Shown piece by piece: positions 48,111-60,206 of a stretch of DNA of 64,000 nucleotides. The position numbers and the translations under genes are program-made. The notes under the pieces were generated by a model. That model saw only the letters and a program-made list of their open reading frames with translations, did no database searches and was not told where the DNA came from. The stretch lies in contig NC_030811.1 in the NCBI RefSeq assembly GCF_001704415.2, positions 6,358,501 to 6,422,500 on the forward strand. The letters are read 5' to 3'. Position 1 is the stretch's first letter. Every line of letters begins with the position of its first letter. The DNA is from Capra hircus. Its lineage: Eukaryota; Chordata; Mammalia; Artiodactyla; Bovidae.

Positions 48111-48571
48111 TCAGTTCAGTTCAGTTCAGTCGCTCAGTTGTGTCTGACTCTTTGTGACCCCATGAACCGGAGCACGCCGGGCCTCCCTGTCCATCACCAA
48201 CTCCCGGAGTCCACCCAAACTCATGTCCATTGAGTCAGTGATGCCATCCAGCCACCTCATCCTCTGTCGTCCCCTTCTCCTCACGCCCCCAATCCCTCCC
48301 AGCATCAGGGTCTTTTCCAATGAGTCAGCTCTTCACATCAGGTGGCCAAAGTATTGGAGTTTCAGCTTCAGCATCAGTCCTTCCAATGAATATTCAGGAC
48401 TGATTTTCTTTAGGATGGACTGGTTGGATCTCCTTGCAGTCCAAGGGACTCTCAAGAGTCTTCTCCAACACCAGAGTTCAAAAGCATCAATTCTTCAGCG
48501 CTCAGTTTTCTTTATACTCCAGCTCTCACATCCATACATGACTACTGAAGAAACCATAGCCTTGACTAGAC
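48111..48571 (-). mobile_element. BovB LINE 3' fragment with 10-bp target duplication
   Basis: GGACCACAGT at 48101-48110 and 48572-48581 flanks a reverse, 5'-truncated BovB. Confidence 0.92.
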
Positions 48572-48606
48572 GGACCACAGTGAGTACCTAGAAAAGTATC
48601 AGGTAA

Positions 48607-48608
<2 letters not shown>

Positions 48609-48642
<34 letters not shown>
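48609..48642. repeat. (TG)n microsatellite
   Basis: About 17 TG units. Confidence 0.95.
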
Positions 48643-48644
<2 letters not shown>

Positions 48645-48755
48645 TTTTTGCTGCACTGTGAGGCTACGTGGGCTCTTAGTTCCCTAACCAGGAACTGAAC
48701 CCAGCCCTCTGCAGTGGAAGTGCAGAGTCCTAACTGCTGGTTTTAGGGACGCCCC
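48642..48755 (-). repeat. CHR-type SINE fragment
   Basis: TTTTTGCTGCACTGTGAGG, then CCTAACCAGGAACTGAACCC; head is diverged. Confidence 0.7.
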
Positions 48756-48987
48756 TAAATTGCGTTTTGTGATTCTCAGGACCCGCAGAGAGAGGACCAG
48801 CTGGTTTTCCCCAGCATCCTCCCGCACACTCGTTTATCTCACGCTGCCCCGCAGCTGCTAGCCGTTTGGCTTTAGACATTCACATGCTGGGCGTGTGGAG
48901 ACCTTGTCACCACTTTTTCTGCAGATGTCATCCACCAAGTTTTGGTTTTGTTGCTCCAGTTCTGTCCTCTTTTTATGTGGAGACTTG

Positions 48988-49192
48988 GGGCTTCCCTGGT
49001 GGCTCAGACAGTAAAGAATCTGCCCACAATGCAGGAAACCTGGGTTCAGTCTTTGGGTTGGTAAGGTGCCCTGGAGAAGGGAATGGCAACCCACTCCAGC
49101 ATTCTTGTCTGGAAAATTCCACGGATGGAACTTGGTTGGCTACAGTCCACGGGGTTGCAAAGAGTCAGGTATGACTGAGGGGCTAACACAAA
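48988..49192 (+). repeat. Bov-tA SINE
   Basis: GGCTTCCCTGGTGGCTCAG to TATGACTGAGGGGC. Confidence 0.92.
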
Positions 49193-49671
49193 CACTTTGG
49201 GAATGTTCAGAATAATAGGCTGTTAATATTCATCTCCTATCCTTTTAATTAGTTGAAATAATTAAGAAATTTTAAATAACCTGGTGAAGAGCTAATCAGT
49301 CACTGTATCCTGTGTGTCAGAAATGTCCTCTCCAGGGCAATGTGTCTAAAAGGACACACACTGAACACTGGTAACAAAGATTAGGGGTTGTGTTAACTTT
49401 TCTGGGGCTGCTGTAACAAAGCGCCCTAAACCAGGTGGCCTGAAGCAACAGAAATTTATTCTCTCACAGTTCTGGAGGCCGGAAGTCCAAAGGTGCTGGC
49501 AGGGCACGCTCCCTGTGAAGGGTCTCTTGTTTCTCCTCCTGGCTGTAGTGGTGACCAGCAGTCTATGGCCTGTGGCTGCATAGCTCCATTCCTATCTCTG
49601 TCTTCACGTGGCATTCTCTCTCTTGTCTCTTCTCCTGAGGTCACCAGTCATTGGATTAGGGCCCAAGCTTC

Positions 49672-49908
49672 AATATTTTGGCCACCTGATGTGAAGAGCC
49701 AATTCATTGGAAAAGACCCTGATGCTGGGAAGGACTGAAGGCAGGAGGAGAAGGGGACGACAGAGGATGAGATGCTTGGATGGCATCACCGACTGAGTGG
49801 ACATGAATTTGAGCAAGTTCTGGGAGATGGTGAAGGACAGGGAGGCCTGGCGTGCTCCCATCCATGGGGTTGCAAAGAATTGGACGTGACTGAGTGAGTG
49901 AACAGCAA
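49672..49908 (+). mobile_element. BovB LINE 3' fragment
   Basis: Forward BovB 3' end from AATATTTTGGCCACCTG to GGACGTGACTGAGTGAG. Confidence 0.9.
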
Positions 49909-49919
49909 CAAACCCAAGA

Positions 49920-50128
49920 CGGGACTTCTGTGGTGGTTCAGCGATAAAGAATCTGCCTGCCAAGCAGGACATGCTGGTTCGATCCCTGGGTCAGGAAGAA
50001 CCCCTGGAGAAGGAAATAGCAACTCTCTCCAGTAGTCTTGCATGTGAAATCCCATGGACAGAGGAGCCTGACAGGCTACAGTCCACAAGGTCACAAGGAG
50101 TCAGAAACAACTTAGTGACTAAACAACA
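49920..50128 (+). repeat. Bov-tA SINE
   Basis: GGGACTTCTGTGGTGGTTC head followed by AATCTGCCTGCC and Bov-A core; the head is CHR-like, the body Bov-A. Confidence 0.85.
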
Positions 50129-50250
50129 ACAAATCCAATTTATGACCTCATTTTAAAATTATATCTGCAAAGACCTCATTTCTAATTAAGCCACTTTCCC
50201 AGGCATGGGGTGGACACGGACTCTGGGGGACATTATTCAACTCAGTACAA

Positions 50251-51230
50251 GGGTCATAGGCTAAAGACACATATAATAGGAGGATTTCCTGGATAAAGAG
50301 AAAGAAAAATGTTTCCTGCAGAGTGGAGTGAGAAGATTTAAGCTCTTTCCATCTCCTCATCAAGCAAAAGCATGTGCCTCACGACTCAGCTGGGGCCTGG
50401 GGGTCAAGAGCCCCCAGGTAGGCTCTGGGCTCCTCCTGAGTTTTCACTGTGCCCGTGGAGGTCTCCTCTGGGCTAATTGCCACGTGGACCTTGCACGAGG
50501 CTGGGGGCCTAATTCCCTGCCGTCCTTTCGGGAGGAAAGGACGTCAAAGAGAAGCTGTCAAAGAGAAGCCTTCTATCTCTGGACCCAGTGGGTGGGAAGC
50601 CAAAAAGAACTGCTCTGTGCTTCCCATTCTGACCATTGAATCCCGATAATTGAGTTTTTTTTAAAAAAAGCCCCAAACCCTCACACATGCGGAGAAGGAA
50701 GCAAGGAGTCAGAATAGGTGCCAAGAGCTATAAATTTTCCCTGTCTGTCTGGGGCCATTATTCCATTGCCTACAGGCACTCTCTTGGCAGCTCAAAGTAA
50801 ATCAGTCAGGTTCACCAGTCCAGGTGGAGGCACTGGTTATTGAATTAATTGGATGTACATAGTTCAGTGTCCTAGCTTTTGCATGGGGTGTCTGCCAAAT
50901 CCCTAGCAGTCTAGAAATATCCCAAAGAACTTTTCTGACTTATAAATAGAATTGCTATAAGTATCCCTCCCTTGTTCACCTCAAGGCCTATCTCTCCTCA
51001 GTCTGTTTTAACAACAATAATAACAACTCCATCCCAACCCAACATTTCTGGGTGTTTTTCTGTGTCTTTGGAACATTTACAGCTGCTTCACAATGAATGT
51101 GGGAGAAGTATCCCAGCTTGTTAACATGGTCTCACACCAGATATTTGTGCCTTTTGCCTTTATGCGTTATTTTGATTTGAGGAGTTTTCTGGGAACTTTA
51201 ACTCTAGGGGACATCATCCATTGGGTAGCC
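50251..51230. other. Intergenic, no gene seen
   Basis: Unassigned sequence with AT-rich patches. Confidence 0.4.
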
Positions 51231-51232
51231 TT

Positions 51233-52188
51233 CAGTTCAGTTCAGTTCAGTCGCTCAGTTGTGTCCGACTCTTTGAGACCTGAATCGCAGCACGCCAGGC
51301 CTCCCTGTCCATCACCAACTCCCGGAGTTCACTCAGACTCATGTCCATCGAGTCCATGTTGCCATCCTGCCATCTCATCCTCAGTCGTCCCCTTCTCCTC
51401 CTGCCCTCAATCCCTCCCAGCATCAGAGCCTTTTCCAATGAGTCAACTCTTCACGTGAGGTGGCCAAAGTACTAGAGTTTCAGCTTTAGCATCATTCCTT
51501 CCAAAGAAATCCCAGGGCTGATCTCCTTCAGAATGGACTGGTTGGATCTCCCTGAAGTCCAAGGGACTCTCAAGAGTCTTCTCCAACACCAGAGTTCAAA
51601 AGCATCAATTCTTCAGCGCTCAGCTTTCTTCACAGTCCAACTCTCACATCCATACATGACCACAGGAAAAACCATAGCCTTGACTAGACAGACCTTAGTT
51701 GGCAAAGTAATGTTTCTGCTTTTGAATATACTATCTAGGTTGGTCATAACTTTTCTTCCAAGGAGTAAGCATCTTTTAATTTCATGGCTGCAGTCACCAT
51801 CTGCAGTGATTTTGGAGCCCCCCAAAATAAAGTCTGACACTGTTTTCACTGTTTCCCCATCTATTTCCCATGAAGTGACTGGATGCCATGATCTTTGTTT
51901 TCTGAATGTTGAGCTTTAAGCCAACTTTTTCACTCTCCTCTTTCACTTTCATCAAGAGGCTTTTTAGTTCCTCTTCACTTTCTGCCATAAAGGTCATCTG
52001 CATATCTGAGGTGATTGATATTTCTCCCGGCAATCTTGATTCCAGCTTGTGTTTCTTTCAGTCCAGCATTTCTCATGATGTACTCTGCATAGAAGTTAAA
52101 TAAGCAGGGTGACAATATACAGCCTTGACGTACTCCTTTTCCTATTTGGAACCAGTCTGTTGTTCCATGTCCAGTTCTAACTGTTGCT
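51233..52188 (-). mobile_element. BovB LINE, longer 3' part with RT remnant
   Basis: About 950 bp reverse BovB. The minus strand encodes disabled ORF2 pieces (KTVSDFILGGSKITADGD; EEELKSLLMKVKEESEK). The region of the catalytic YADD motif reads SDMQMTFMAES because of small changes, so reverse transcriptase is dead. Confidence 0.92.
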
Positions 52189-52427
52189 TAGCCTTAGCAG
52201 TCTGATTTCCAGATTTCAGTTACCCAGTTTGTCCCTCACTAACCATCACCATTCTCATCAGTCTTCTATTCAGTATCTAGTAACATTCTACCAACATCCC
52301 ATCAACCTCAACAACAAATCTGCCTCTCAGTTCCAACATCATCAGCCAGTCATCACTCATCCTCATGCTATTGTCCCTCGAAACCCGATGTCAGATGCTG
52401 CATGAACTTCCGTTTACTCTTTTTTTT

Positions 52428-52757
52428 AAAAAAACAATTATTTGTTTATGTATTGGCTGTGCTGGGTCTTTGCTGCTGTGTGCGGGCTTTCTCTAGTTTC
52501 GAGGAGCAGAGGCTGCTCTCTGATTGCGGTATGAGAGCTTCTCATTGAGGCGGCTTCTCTTGTTGCAGAGTACAGGCTTTAGGGCGTGTGGGACTCAGTA
52601 GCTGTGGCTCGCTGGTTCTAGAGTGTGTGCTCAGTGGCTGTGGCACATGGGCCTCCTTGCCCTGCCACGTGTGGCATCTTCCCAGACCAGGGATTGAGCC
52701 TGTGTCCCCCTGCAATGGCAGGCAGATTCTTAACCACTGGGCCACCAGGGAAATCCT
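52428..52757 (-). repeat. CHR-type SINE, long
   Basis: A-rich flank, GGCTGTGCTGGGTCTTTGC body and GGGCCACCAGGGAAATCC end on the reverse strand. Confidence 0.85.
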
Positions 52758-52976
52758 TCCTTTTCTCCTATATGGAGCATCTTTTTGGGACGCTGATGGA
52801 TGGTGCTTTCGGATCATTTGGGCGCTTGTATCCATCACTGCATGTATATTTCTCCTCTCCCTCTGGTAACTAGAACTGTCTAGCGCGTTTTCCTTCTATT
52901 CCTGTGAGGAGACTTAAGTTGCAGATGAAAGGAGCAGCTTTAGCTATGTCAATCGCAAAGGGACTCAATACACAGA

Positions 52977-53130
52977 ATCAGTTCAGTACAGTACAGTCGC
53001 TCAGTTGTGTCCGACTCTTTGCGACCCCATGGACGGCAGCCCGCCAGGCTTCCCTGTCCATCACCAACTCCTGGAGCTTGCTCAAACTCATGTCCATTGA
53101 ATCGGTGGTGCTATCCAACCATCTCATGGA
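52977..53130 (-). mobile_element. BovB LINE 3' fragment, short
   Basis: Only the last ~150 bp of BovB, reverse strand (GACGGCAGCCCGCCAGG). Confidence 0.88.
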
Positions 53131-53131
53131 C

Positions 53132-53625
53132 CACAGCCTTGTCTAACTCAATGAAACTATGAGCCATGCCATGTAGGGCCACTTAAGATGGACGGCTCAT
53201 GGTGGAGAGTTTTGACAAAACGTGGTCCACTGGAGAAGGGAATGGCCTGCATTGCAGGTGGATTCTTTTACTGCTGAGACACTGGGGTTGTGTATCTCAA
53301 CAATGCCTCAGCAATAATATCAGGAAAGGGAGTTCTCATACTTTTGGACTCAGGCCAGGATTGGGGGCATCACCTACGGGATGTGGGAGGCCACCTGAAA
53401 GAAAGACAATTCTAAATGAGATATCTAGATATCTCAGAGAAATGAAGGTGCTAAGAGGAAAGTTATAGAAGTGAAAACTGGTGGGAAGCAATCAGGGCTA
53501 GTGCTAAATATAAATTCCTACTCGTGGAATATTCCATCATATCAATACAAAATGAAAATCCCCTCCACTGTATCCAGGTGGAAGGACCTCTGACCAGGAA
53601 TGGGACATGTTCTCCTTTACTGTGT
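53132..53625. other. Intergenic, unassigned
   Basis: No gene or clear repeat. Confidence 0.35.
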
Positions 53626-53626
53626 A

Positions 53627-53838
53627 CGTGCGTACACAGTCATGTCTGGCTCTTTGCACCCCCATAGACTGTAGCCCGCCAGGCCCCTCTGTCCATGCGA
53701 TTTTCCAGGCAAGAATACTGGAGTGGGTTGCCATTTACTTCTCCAGGGGATCTTTCCAACCCAGGGATTGAACCTGCATCTCTTGCGTCTCCTGCATTGG
53801 CAGGCAGGTTCTTTACCAGCTGAGCCACAGGGAAGCCT
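53627..53838 (-). repeat. Bov-tA SINE
   Basis: Reverse element ending CAGCTGAGCCACAGGGAAGC. Confidence 0.92.
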
Positions 53839-53991
53839 GTTCTCCTTAATTAGACAATGCCTATTATTAGGTAAAACCAGTCTTCTTGTAACTTCCATCC
53901 ATTGGTTCTATTTTTCCTATGTATGAGATATGCTTCTATCGTTATTACGTGTTGTTTTAACTACTAAAAAATATTTTAAACTATCATTTAA

Positions 53992-55690
53992 GTTCAGTCA
54001 CTCAGTCATGTCTGACTCTTTGTGACCCCATGGACTGCAGCACACCAGGCCTCCCTGTCCACCACCAACTTCCAAAGCTTGCTCAAACTCATGTCCATCG
54101 AGTCGGTGATGCCATCCAACCATCTCATCCTCTGTCATCCCCTTCTCCTCCCACCTTCAGTCTTTCCCAGCATCAGGGTCTTTTCAAATGAGTCAGTTCT
54201 TTGCATCAGGTTGCCAAAGCATTGGAGTTTCAGCTTCAGCCTCAGGCCTTCCAATGAATACTCAGGAATGATTTCCTTTAGGATGGACTGGCTGAATCTC
54301 CTTGCAGTCCAAGGGACTCTCAAGAGTCTTCTCCAACACCACAGTTCAAAAGCATCAATTCTTCAGCACTCAGCCTTCTTCCTGGTGCAACTCTCACATC
54401 GATACATGACTATTGGAAAAACCATAGCTTTGACTAGGCAGACCTTTATTGGCAAAATAATATGTCTGCTTTTTAATGCGCTGTCCAGGTTGGTAATAGC
54501 TTTTCTTCCAAGGAGCAAGCATCTTTTAATTTCATGGCTGCAGTCACCATCTGCCATGATTTTGGAGCCCCCAAAAGTAAAGTCTCTCACTGTTTCCATT
54601 GTTTCCCATCTATTTGCCATGAAGTGATGGGACCAGATGCCATGATCTTAGTTTTTTGGATGTTGAGCTTTAAGCCAACTTATTCACTCTTCTCTTTCAC
54701 TTTCATCAAGAGGCTGTTTAGTTCTTCTTTGCTTTCTGCCATAAGGGTGGTGTCAACTGTGTATCTGAGGTTTTTTTTTTAATATGAGATTATTGATATT
54801 TCTCCCGGCAATCTTGATTCCAGCTTGTGCGTCATCCAGCCTGGCATTTCGCATGATGTACTCGGCATAAAAGTAAAATAAGCGGGTGACAATATTCAAC
54901 CTTGACGTACTCCTTTCCCAATTTGGAACCAGTCTGTGTTCCAGGTACTTTTCTATCTGTTGCTTCTTGACCTGCATTCATATTCCTCAGGAGGCAGGTC
55001 ATGTGGTCTGGTATTCCCATCTCTTGAAGAATTTTTCACAGTTTGCTGTGATCCACACAGTCAAAGGTTTTGGCATAGTCAAAAAAGCAGAAATAGATGT
55101 TTTTCTGGAATTCTCTTGCCTTTTCTATGATTCAGTGTATGTTGGCAATTTGATCTCTGGTTCCTCTGCCTTTTTGAAATCCAGCTTGAACATGTGGAAT
55201 TTCTCAGTTCACGTACTGTTGAAGCCTGGCTTGGAGAATTTTGAGCATTACTTTGTTAGTGTGTGAGATGAGTGCAATTGTGTAGTAGTTTGAACATTCT
55301 TTGGGATTGGAATGAAACTGACCTTTTCCAGCCTTGTGGCTACTACTGAGTTTTCCAAATTTCCTGGCATATTGATTGCAACACTTTAACAGCGTCATAT
55401 TTTAGGATTTGAAATAGCTCAACTGGAATTCCATCACCTCCACTAGCTTTGTTCGTAGTAATGCTCCCTAAGGCCCACTTGACTTCGCATTCCAGGATGT
55501 CTGGCTCTAGGTGGGTGATCACACCATCGTGATTATCTGAGTCATGAATATTTTTTGTATAGTTCTTCTGTGTATTCTTGCCACCTCTTCTTAATATCTT
55601 CTGCTTCTGTTAGGTCCATACCAGTTCTGTCCTTTATTGAGCTCATCTTTGCATGAAATGTTCCCTTTCTATCTCTAATTTTCTTGAAAA
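53992..55690 (-). mobile_element. BovB LINE, longest copy (~1.7 kb), broken ORF2
   Basis: Reverse BovB covering the second half of ORF2 and the 3' end. Recognisable minus-strand peptides include AGIKIAGRNINNL and ISHTNKVMLKILQARLQQY. A T9 insertion near 54770 falls just after INNL, where YADD should follow, and several stops and frameshifts break the rest. Not active. Confidence 0.93.
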
Positions 55691-57590
55691 CATTTTAACC
55701 ATATCAGCTAACAAATAGCTAGATGGCTAGACTTTATTAAAATTAAAATTTTGTTTGTTTGTTTCATTGCTTCTATTTCTTCTTTCAGCAGCTGCATAAC
55801 CCAACCCCCTGACAATGCCTCATATATATTAGGCAGAAGTCTCCCCTCAACTGCAGCCCAACCTCTTCTTTTCTAGGCAAAATAATGCCAGATACGCCAA
55901 CCATCGCTTGTAGGATGTATTGAGTTGGCCAAATCATTCATTAAGATGTTACAGAAAAGCCCAAACAAACTTTTTGGCCAACCCAATAATTTTGAGATGC
56001 TGACAACAAATGGCAGCCCAGCCCTTACTGGTGGCCTGAAGTCACTGGCCTCATTGGCCTGTAGAACTTCAACCTTGTGTTACCCCTGTGGGGAGGAAGT
56101 AGACAGCCCTTCAAGACTCTGAAAGTTTGATCAATAAAATCAACATAAATGGTAAGAGACAGAGTGCTTCTGGGCCAAACACAAACCAAAGTGATGTCAT
56201 TAATAAAGCTAAAGAAATAATGTGACAAGAGAAAAGGGGATTGGGGCATAGATGCCCCACAAAGAGGGGAATCAGAGAGATGCAAGTTGACAGAGTCTGT
56301 CCAGTACAGTCAGGGGGCTGGATACTGAATCTGAGTGACATGAGCAGTCAGCTCATGGGAGAGCTGGTCTGCTTGGGTGAAACATTCTCCAGTGATAGCC
56401 GCCTGCCGTGGGTCTGACCCCATGTTCATCAAACAGTGTTTAGATGGACGCTTTCACTTGCTGGTTTCCTGATACCTGGAAGAAGACTATTCTAGTGGGA
56501 AGCATGAGAATTCTGGTCACTGGAATGGGATCCCCTGCGCTGAGAATGAATACATTGGGGTCAGGTTAATATCTAAGTCTATTATAAGTTGGGACATATC
56601 AAGTGTTCCCTGATAGCATCACCCATGGGTACTGTGTATCATGGACAGTTGCCTTCCTATCTGTTTTCCATTCTTCCTTGTTAACAGAATCCCACATGTC
56701 CAGCTAAAAAGTCCCACTTCCCCTGATCCCCTTGCAGCTAAACATAGCTATGTGCAGCAGTTCTGCCGAATGCAATGTAGATGGAGGTCCCTGGGGAGTG
56801 TGTTTCTTTTTCTGGTTAATGAAAGTAAAGCCTTACTGGAAGCTGTTTTTGCTTTTCCCACTTTTATCTACTAGAATATGAGTGTGATGTCCAGACGTAG
56901 AGCAGCTATTTTGTGATAATGAGGACAAAAATTTCACCCAAGGATGTTAGAGAAAGAAGTAGAGGGACCTCTGGCTGCTTGATGCATTCATGAGCAGCTG
57001 CACAAGCCCTGAATTGGTTTTTTTCAGAGACTGTTGGAAAAATAAGACCCTATCTGTTTAAGCCAAAGTTGGTAGGGCTTTCCATTATTTACAGCAAACA
57101 GTCTTCACTGGTGGAGGGTCCAAGTGGAACTTCCAGGGTAGCAAAGATGAGAACAAGACTATAGAATGTAGTTAATTTACAATGTGACGCATCTATGGTG
57201 CTCCTTGGTGGTCATGCCGTGAGGATAACTCTGTTATCTGCTCATAATCTGCTCATAACCATCTCATCTGATGATGTTTTGTGAAAATTCAAATGAATCA
57301 TAAATCATAAAGAACAAGGAAAAAACATGGAGTCCACCACTCAGAGATGACCGTTTCTTGCATAACAGAGAACGTCCTCAGAGATAACTACAGATGTAAT
57401 ACAAACGTTTGTAACATTTTTTTTATGTAAAAAGGACTGCATTTTGTAACTTGCGATTCACTTGACAATTGTGGACATTGTTCCTGTGACTTCATTTAGA
57501 AAATCCATTCTGATTAATGTCAGATTAAATATAGATCTCTGTTATTAATTTTAACACATTTAATATTCAAATATTGTATTTACTTAGGTC
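55691..57590. other. Intergenic, one MITE, no gene seen
   Basis: AT-rich DNA containing the mariner MITE at 55918-55988. Some parts look like old ERV or LINE sequence, but I could not assign them. Confidence 0.4.
55918..55988. mobile_element. Mariner-derived miniature element
   Basis: TATTGAGTTGGCC at the left, GGCCAACCCAATA at the right, 71 bp, TA-flanked. Sister of 4451-4499. Confidence 0.8.
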
Positions 57591-57601
57591 TACTATAATC
57601 T

Positions 57602-57931
57602 TGACTTCCCTGTGGCTCAGACGGTAAAGTGTCTGCCTACAATGTGGGAGACCCGGATTCAATCCCTGGGTCGGGAAGATCTCCTGGAAAAGGGAATGGC
57701 AACCCACTCCAGTATTCTTGGGCTTCCCTGGTGGCTCAGAGATTAAAGCATCTGCCTCCAATGTGGGAGACCCAGGTTCAGTCCCTGAGTCGGGAAGGTC
57801 CCCTGGAGAAGGAAATGGTAACCCACTCCAGTATTCTTGCCTGGAGAATCCCATAGACAGAGAAGCCTGGTAGGCTATAGTTCACGGGATCGCAAAGAGT
57901 CGGACATGACTGAGTGACTTCACTTCACTTC
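57602..57931 (+). repeat. Dimeric Bov-tA SINE with 10-bp target duplication
   Basis: A 3'-shortened Bov-tA (57602-57720) joined head-to-tail to a full one (57721-57931). ACTATAATCT at 57592-57601 and 57932-57941 flanks the whole block, and no duplication separates the units. Confidence 0.9.
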
Positions 57932-57961
57932 ACTATAATCTAACCAATAAATCCTTAGTTG

Positions 57962-58471
57962 GTATTGTCGACTGAAAAAAGATGCATGAAGTGAGAGTTG
58001 CAGGTTAAGTTTTATTTGGAGTAAAATGAGGACTGCAGCCTGGGAGATAAGATAGCTCTGAGAGACTGCTCCAAAAAGGTTGCAGTGGAGCGGGGGTGGG
58101 GTGGGGGCGGGGAAGGTCAGTGTATATGATTTTGTTGAAGGGGGATTTCATGTAATGAAGCTCTTACTTTACTAAAGTTGTTCTGCTAGTCACAAGGAGA
58201 TGATGTTAACATGAAAGGTTTTAGTGCTTTTCTGGATATGAAGAGATGCAAGGATTTGGATCATAAAATCTGTTCCTGAAAACATCGCACTATCCAAAGA
58301 CCTGTTCCTCCAGTCTTCCTGAAGCACAGAGAGGCTCACTCTCCAGCCAGGACTCCCTTCAGGGCGTGCTGAAGGTCAGCAGCTGCAGCAGCACAGAGTT
58401 CAGTCCGCTCGGAGGCAGATGGCAAATGCCCTGGGCAGGGGCAAATTTGTAGTTGACAGCATTTGATTTTT
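57962..58471. repeat. Possible ruminant LTR-type repeat
   Basis: GAGGACTGCAGCCTGGGAG and GCTCTGAGAGACTGCTCC resemble a ruminant LTR-like family as I remember it; borders and family unsure. No coding sequence. Confidence 0.35.
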
Positions 58472-58483
58472 GATATTCTGTGT

Positions 58484-59005
58484 CAGTTCAGTTCAGTCGC
58501 TCAGTCGTGTCTGACTCTTTGTGACCCCATGGACTGCAGCACACCAGGCTTCCCTGTCCATCACTAACTCCCAGAGCTTGCTCAAATTCACGTCTTTTGA
58601 GTCAGTGATGCCATCCAACCATCTCATCCTCTGTCGTCCCCTTCTCCTGCCTTCAATCTTTCCCAGCATCAGGGTCTTTTCCAGTGAGTCAGTTCTTCCC
58701 ATCAGGTGGCCAAAGTATTGGAGTTTCAGCTTCAGCATCAGTCCTTCCAGTGAATTTTCAGGACTGATTTCCTTTAGAATGGACTAGTTGGATCTTGGAG
58801 TCCAAGGGACTCTCAAGAGTCTTCTCCAACACCACAGTTCAAAAGCATCAATTCTTCAGTGCTCAGCTTTCTTTATAATCCAATTCTCACATTCATACAT
58901 GACTACTGGAAAAACTGTAATCTTGACTAGACGGAACTTTGTCAGCAAAGTAAGGTCTCTGCTTTTTAATAGGCTATCTAGGTTGGTCCCAGCATTTCTT
59001 CCAAG
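58484..59005 (-). mobile_element. BovB LINE 3' fragment with 12-bp target duplication
   Basis: GATATTCTGTGT at 58472-58483 and 59006-59017 flanks a reverse BovB end. Confidence 0.94.
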
Positions 59006-59334
59006 GATATTCTGTGTAGGGCTGTAGTAAAAAGTCTTGGGTAAACACCTTTGAGCACTTTCTTGATTATCTCCTAAGACAACTGTGGAAGCTGGTTGCT
59101 TTCCCTGAGGCTTTCGCTGCGTGTCTGGGTCTCACACAGGCCCTCTGGGTCACACGACTTCCCACTGTGATCCTTGCAGGGTCATTCTGGAGAAGATCGT
59201 GGGTCTCTGCTGACTTGTCCTTCCACATGTTTAAGCTCTCTAGTTTCAGTGAACCCTCACTTACTGTTCTTTCTCTAATACACGCTTCATGAGAGCTGTT
59301 CAAGTTCCCATCACATTTCTTAAGCTCCTATTTT

Positions 59335-59702
59335 GGCCTGAATTATGGTTCCCCCAATTCATATGTTGAAGTCCTAAGGCCTGGCACCTCAGAATGTGAC
59401 TGTATTTGGAGATAAAGCCTTTAAAGAAGTAATTAAGATAAAGTGAGGTCATATGAGTGGGCGCCGATCCAAGATGACTGGTGTCCTTATAAGAAGAGAT
59501 TAGGACCCAGACACACACAGAGGGAAGGTCATGTGAGGACGTAGGGAGAAGACGGCCATCCACCGAGGCCAAGTGGAGAAGCCTTGGAAGAAGCTGACTC
59601 TGCCAACCCCTTGATCTCGGGCTTCTGCAGAATGTAAGAAAAGAAAATTCTGTTACATAACCAGCCAGTCTGTGGGACTTTGTTACGGCCAACCTAGGAA
59701 AC
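59335..59702 (+). repeat. MaLR (MLT1/MST-type) LTR
   Basis: TTCATATGTTGAAGTCCTAA, GTGACTGTATTTGGAGATA, GTCCTTATAAGAAGAGA and TTTGTTACGGCCAACCTAG occur in the order typical of this LTR class. Solo LTR, no internal part. Confidence 0.85.
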
Positions 59703-59931
59703 TGTGTGTGCGTTTGGTCGCTGAGTCGTGTGACCTAGGAAACTAACAGAGGCCAAATCTCACCCTTCCGGAAGTGCTCTCCGGGGAGGTTTCCTTCTCT
59801 GTAGACCCCAGTTAGGCTCAACTGGGGGCTACTTTGGTTTGTAAAATTTGGTTTATAACACCATGACAGGTTCCACCTTCTGAGACAGACAACAGTCAGA
59901 GTGGATTTACTTTCTTTCTTTTTTTTAAAAA

Positions 59932-60206
59932 ATCATTTAGTCGTATTTATTTTTGGCTGTGCTGGGTCTTAGTTTTGTGTTGCAGACCCTCTAATTGCAG
60001 CTAGCAGGGGCTACTCTTCATTGTGGTTGGTGTGCAGGCTTCTCATGGCAGTGGCTTCTCTTGTTGCAGAACAGGGGCTCAGGAGTTGTGGCTCCTGGGC
60101 TTTGCGGCTTCTCCACATGGGGCATCTTCCCAGACCAAGGATCAGACCCATGCACCTTGCAATTGGCAGACAGATTCTTAACCACTGGGCAACCAGGGAA
60201 GTCCCC
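59932..60206 (-). repeat. CHR-type SINE
   Basis: Full reverse element from TTTTTGGCTGTGCTGGG to GGGCAACCAGGGAAGTCCC. Confidence 0.87.

Larger units (their letters stand above)
49388..50250. repeat. Ancient interspersed repeat interrupted by BovB and SINE
   Basis: Left part 49388-49670 (AGCAACAGAAATTTATTC, GTCACCAGTCATTGGATTA) and right part about 50130-50250 (ATATCTGCAAAGACCTC, GGGGGACATTATTCAAC) belong to one old repeat of the type at 39435. Family not assigned. Confidence 0.6.
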
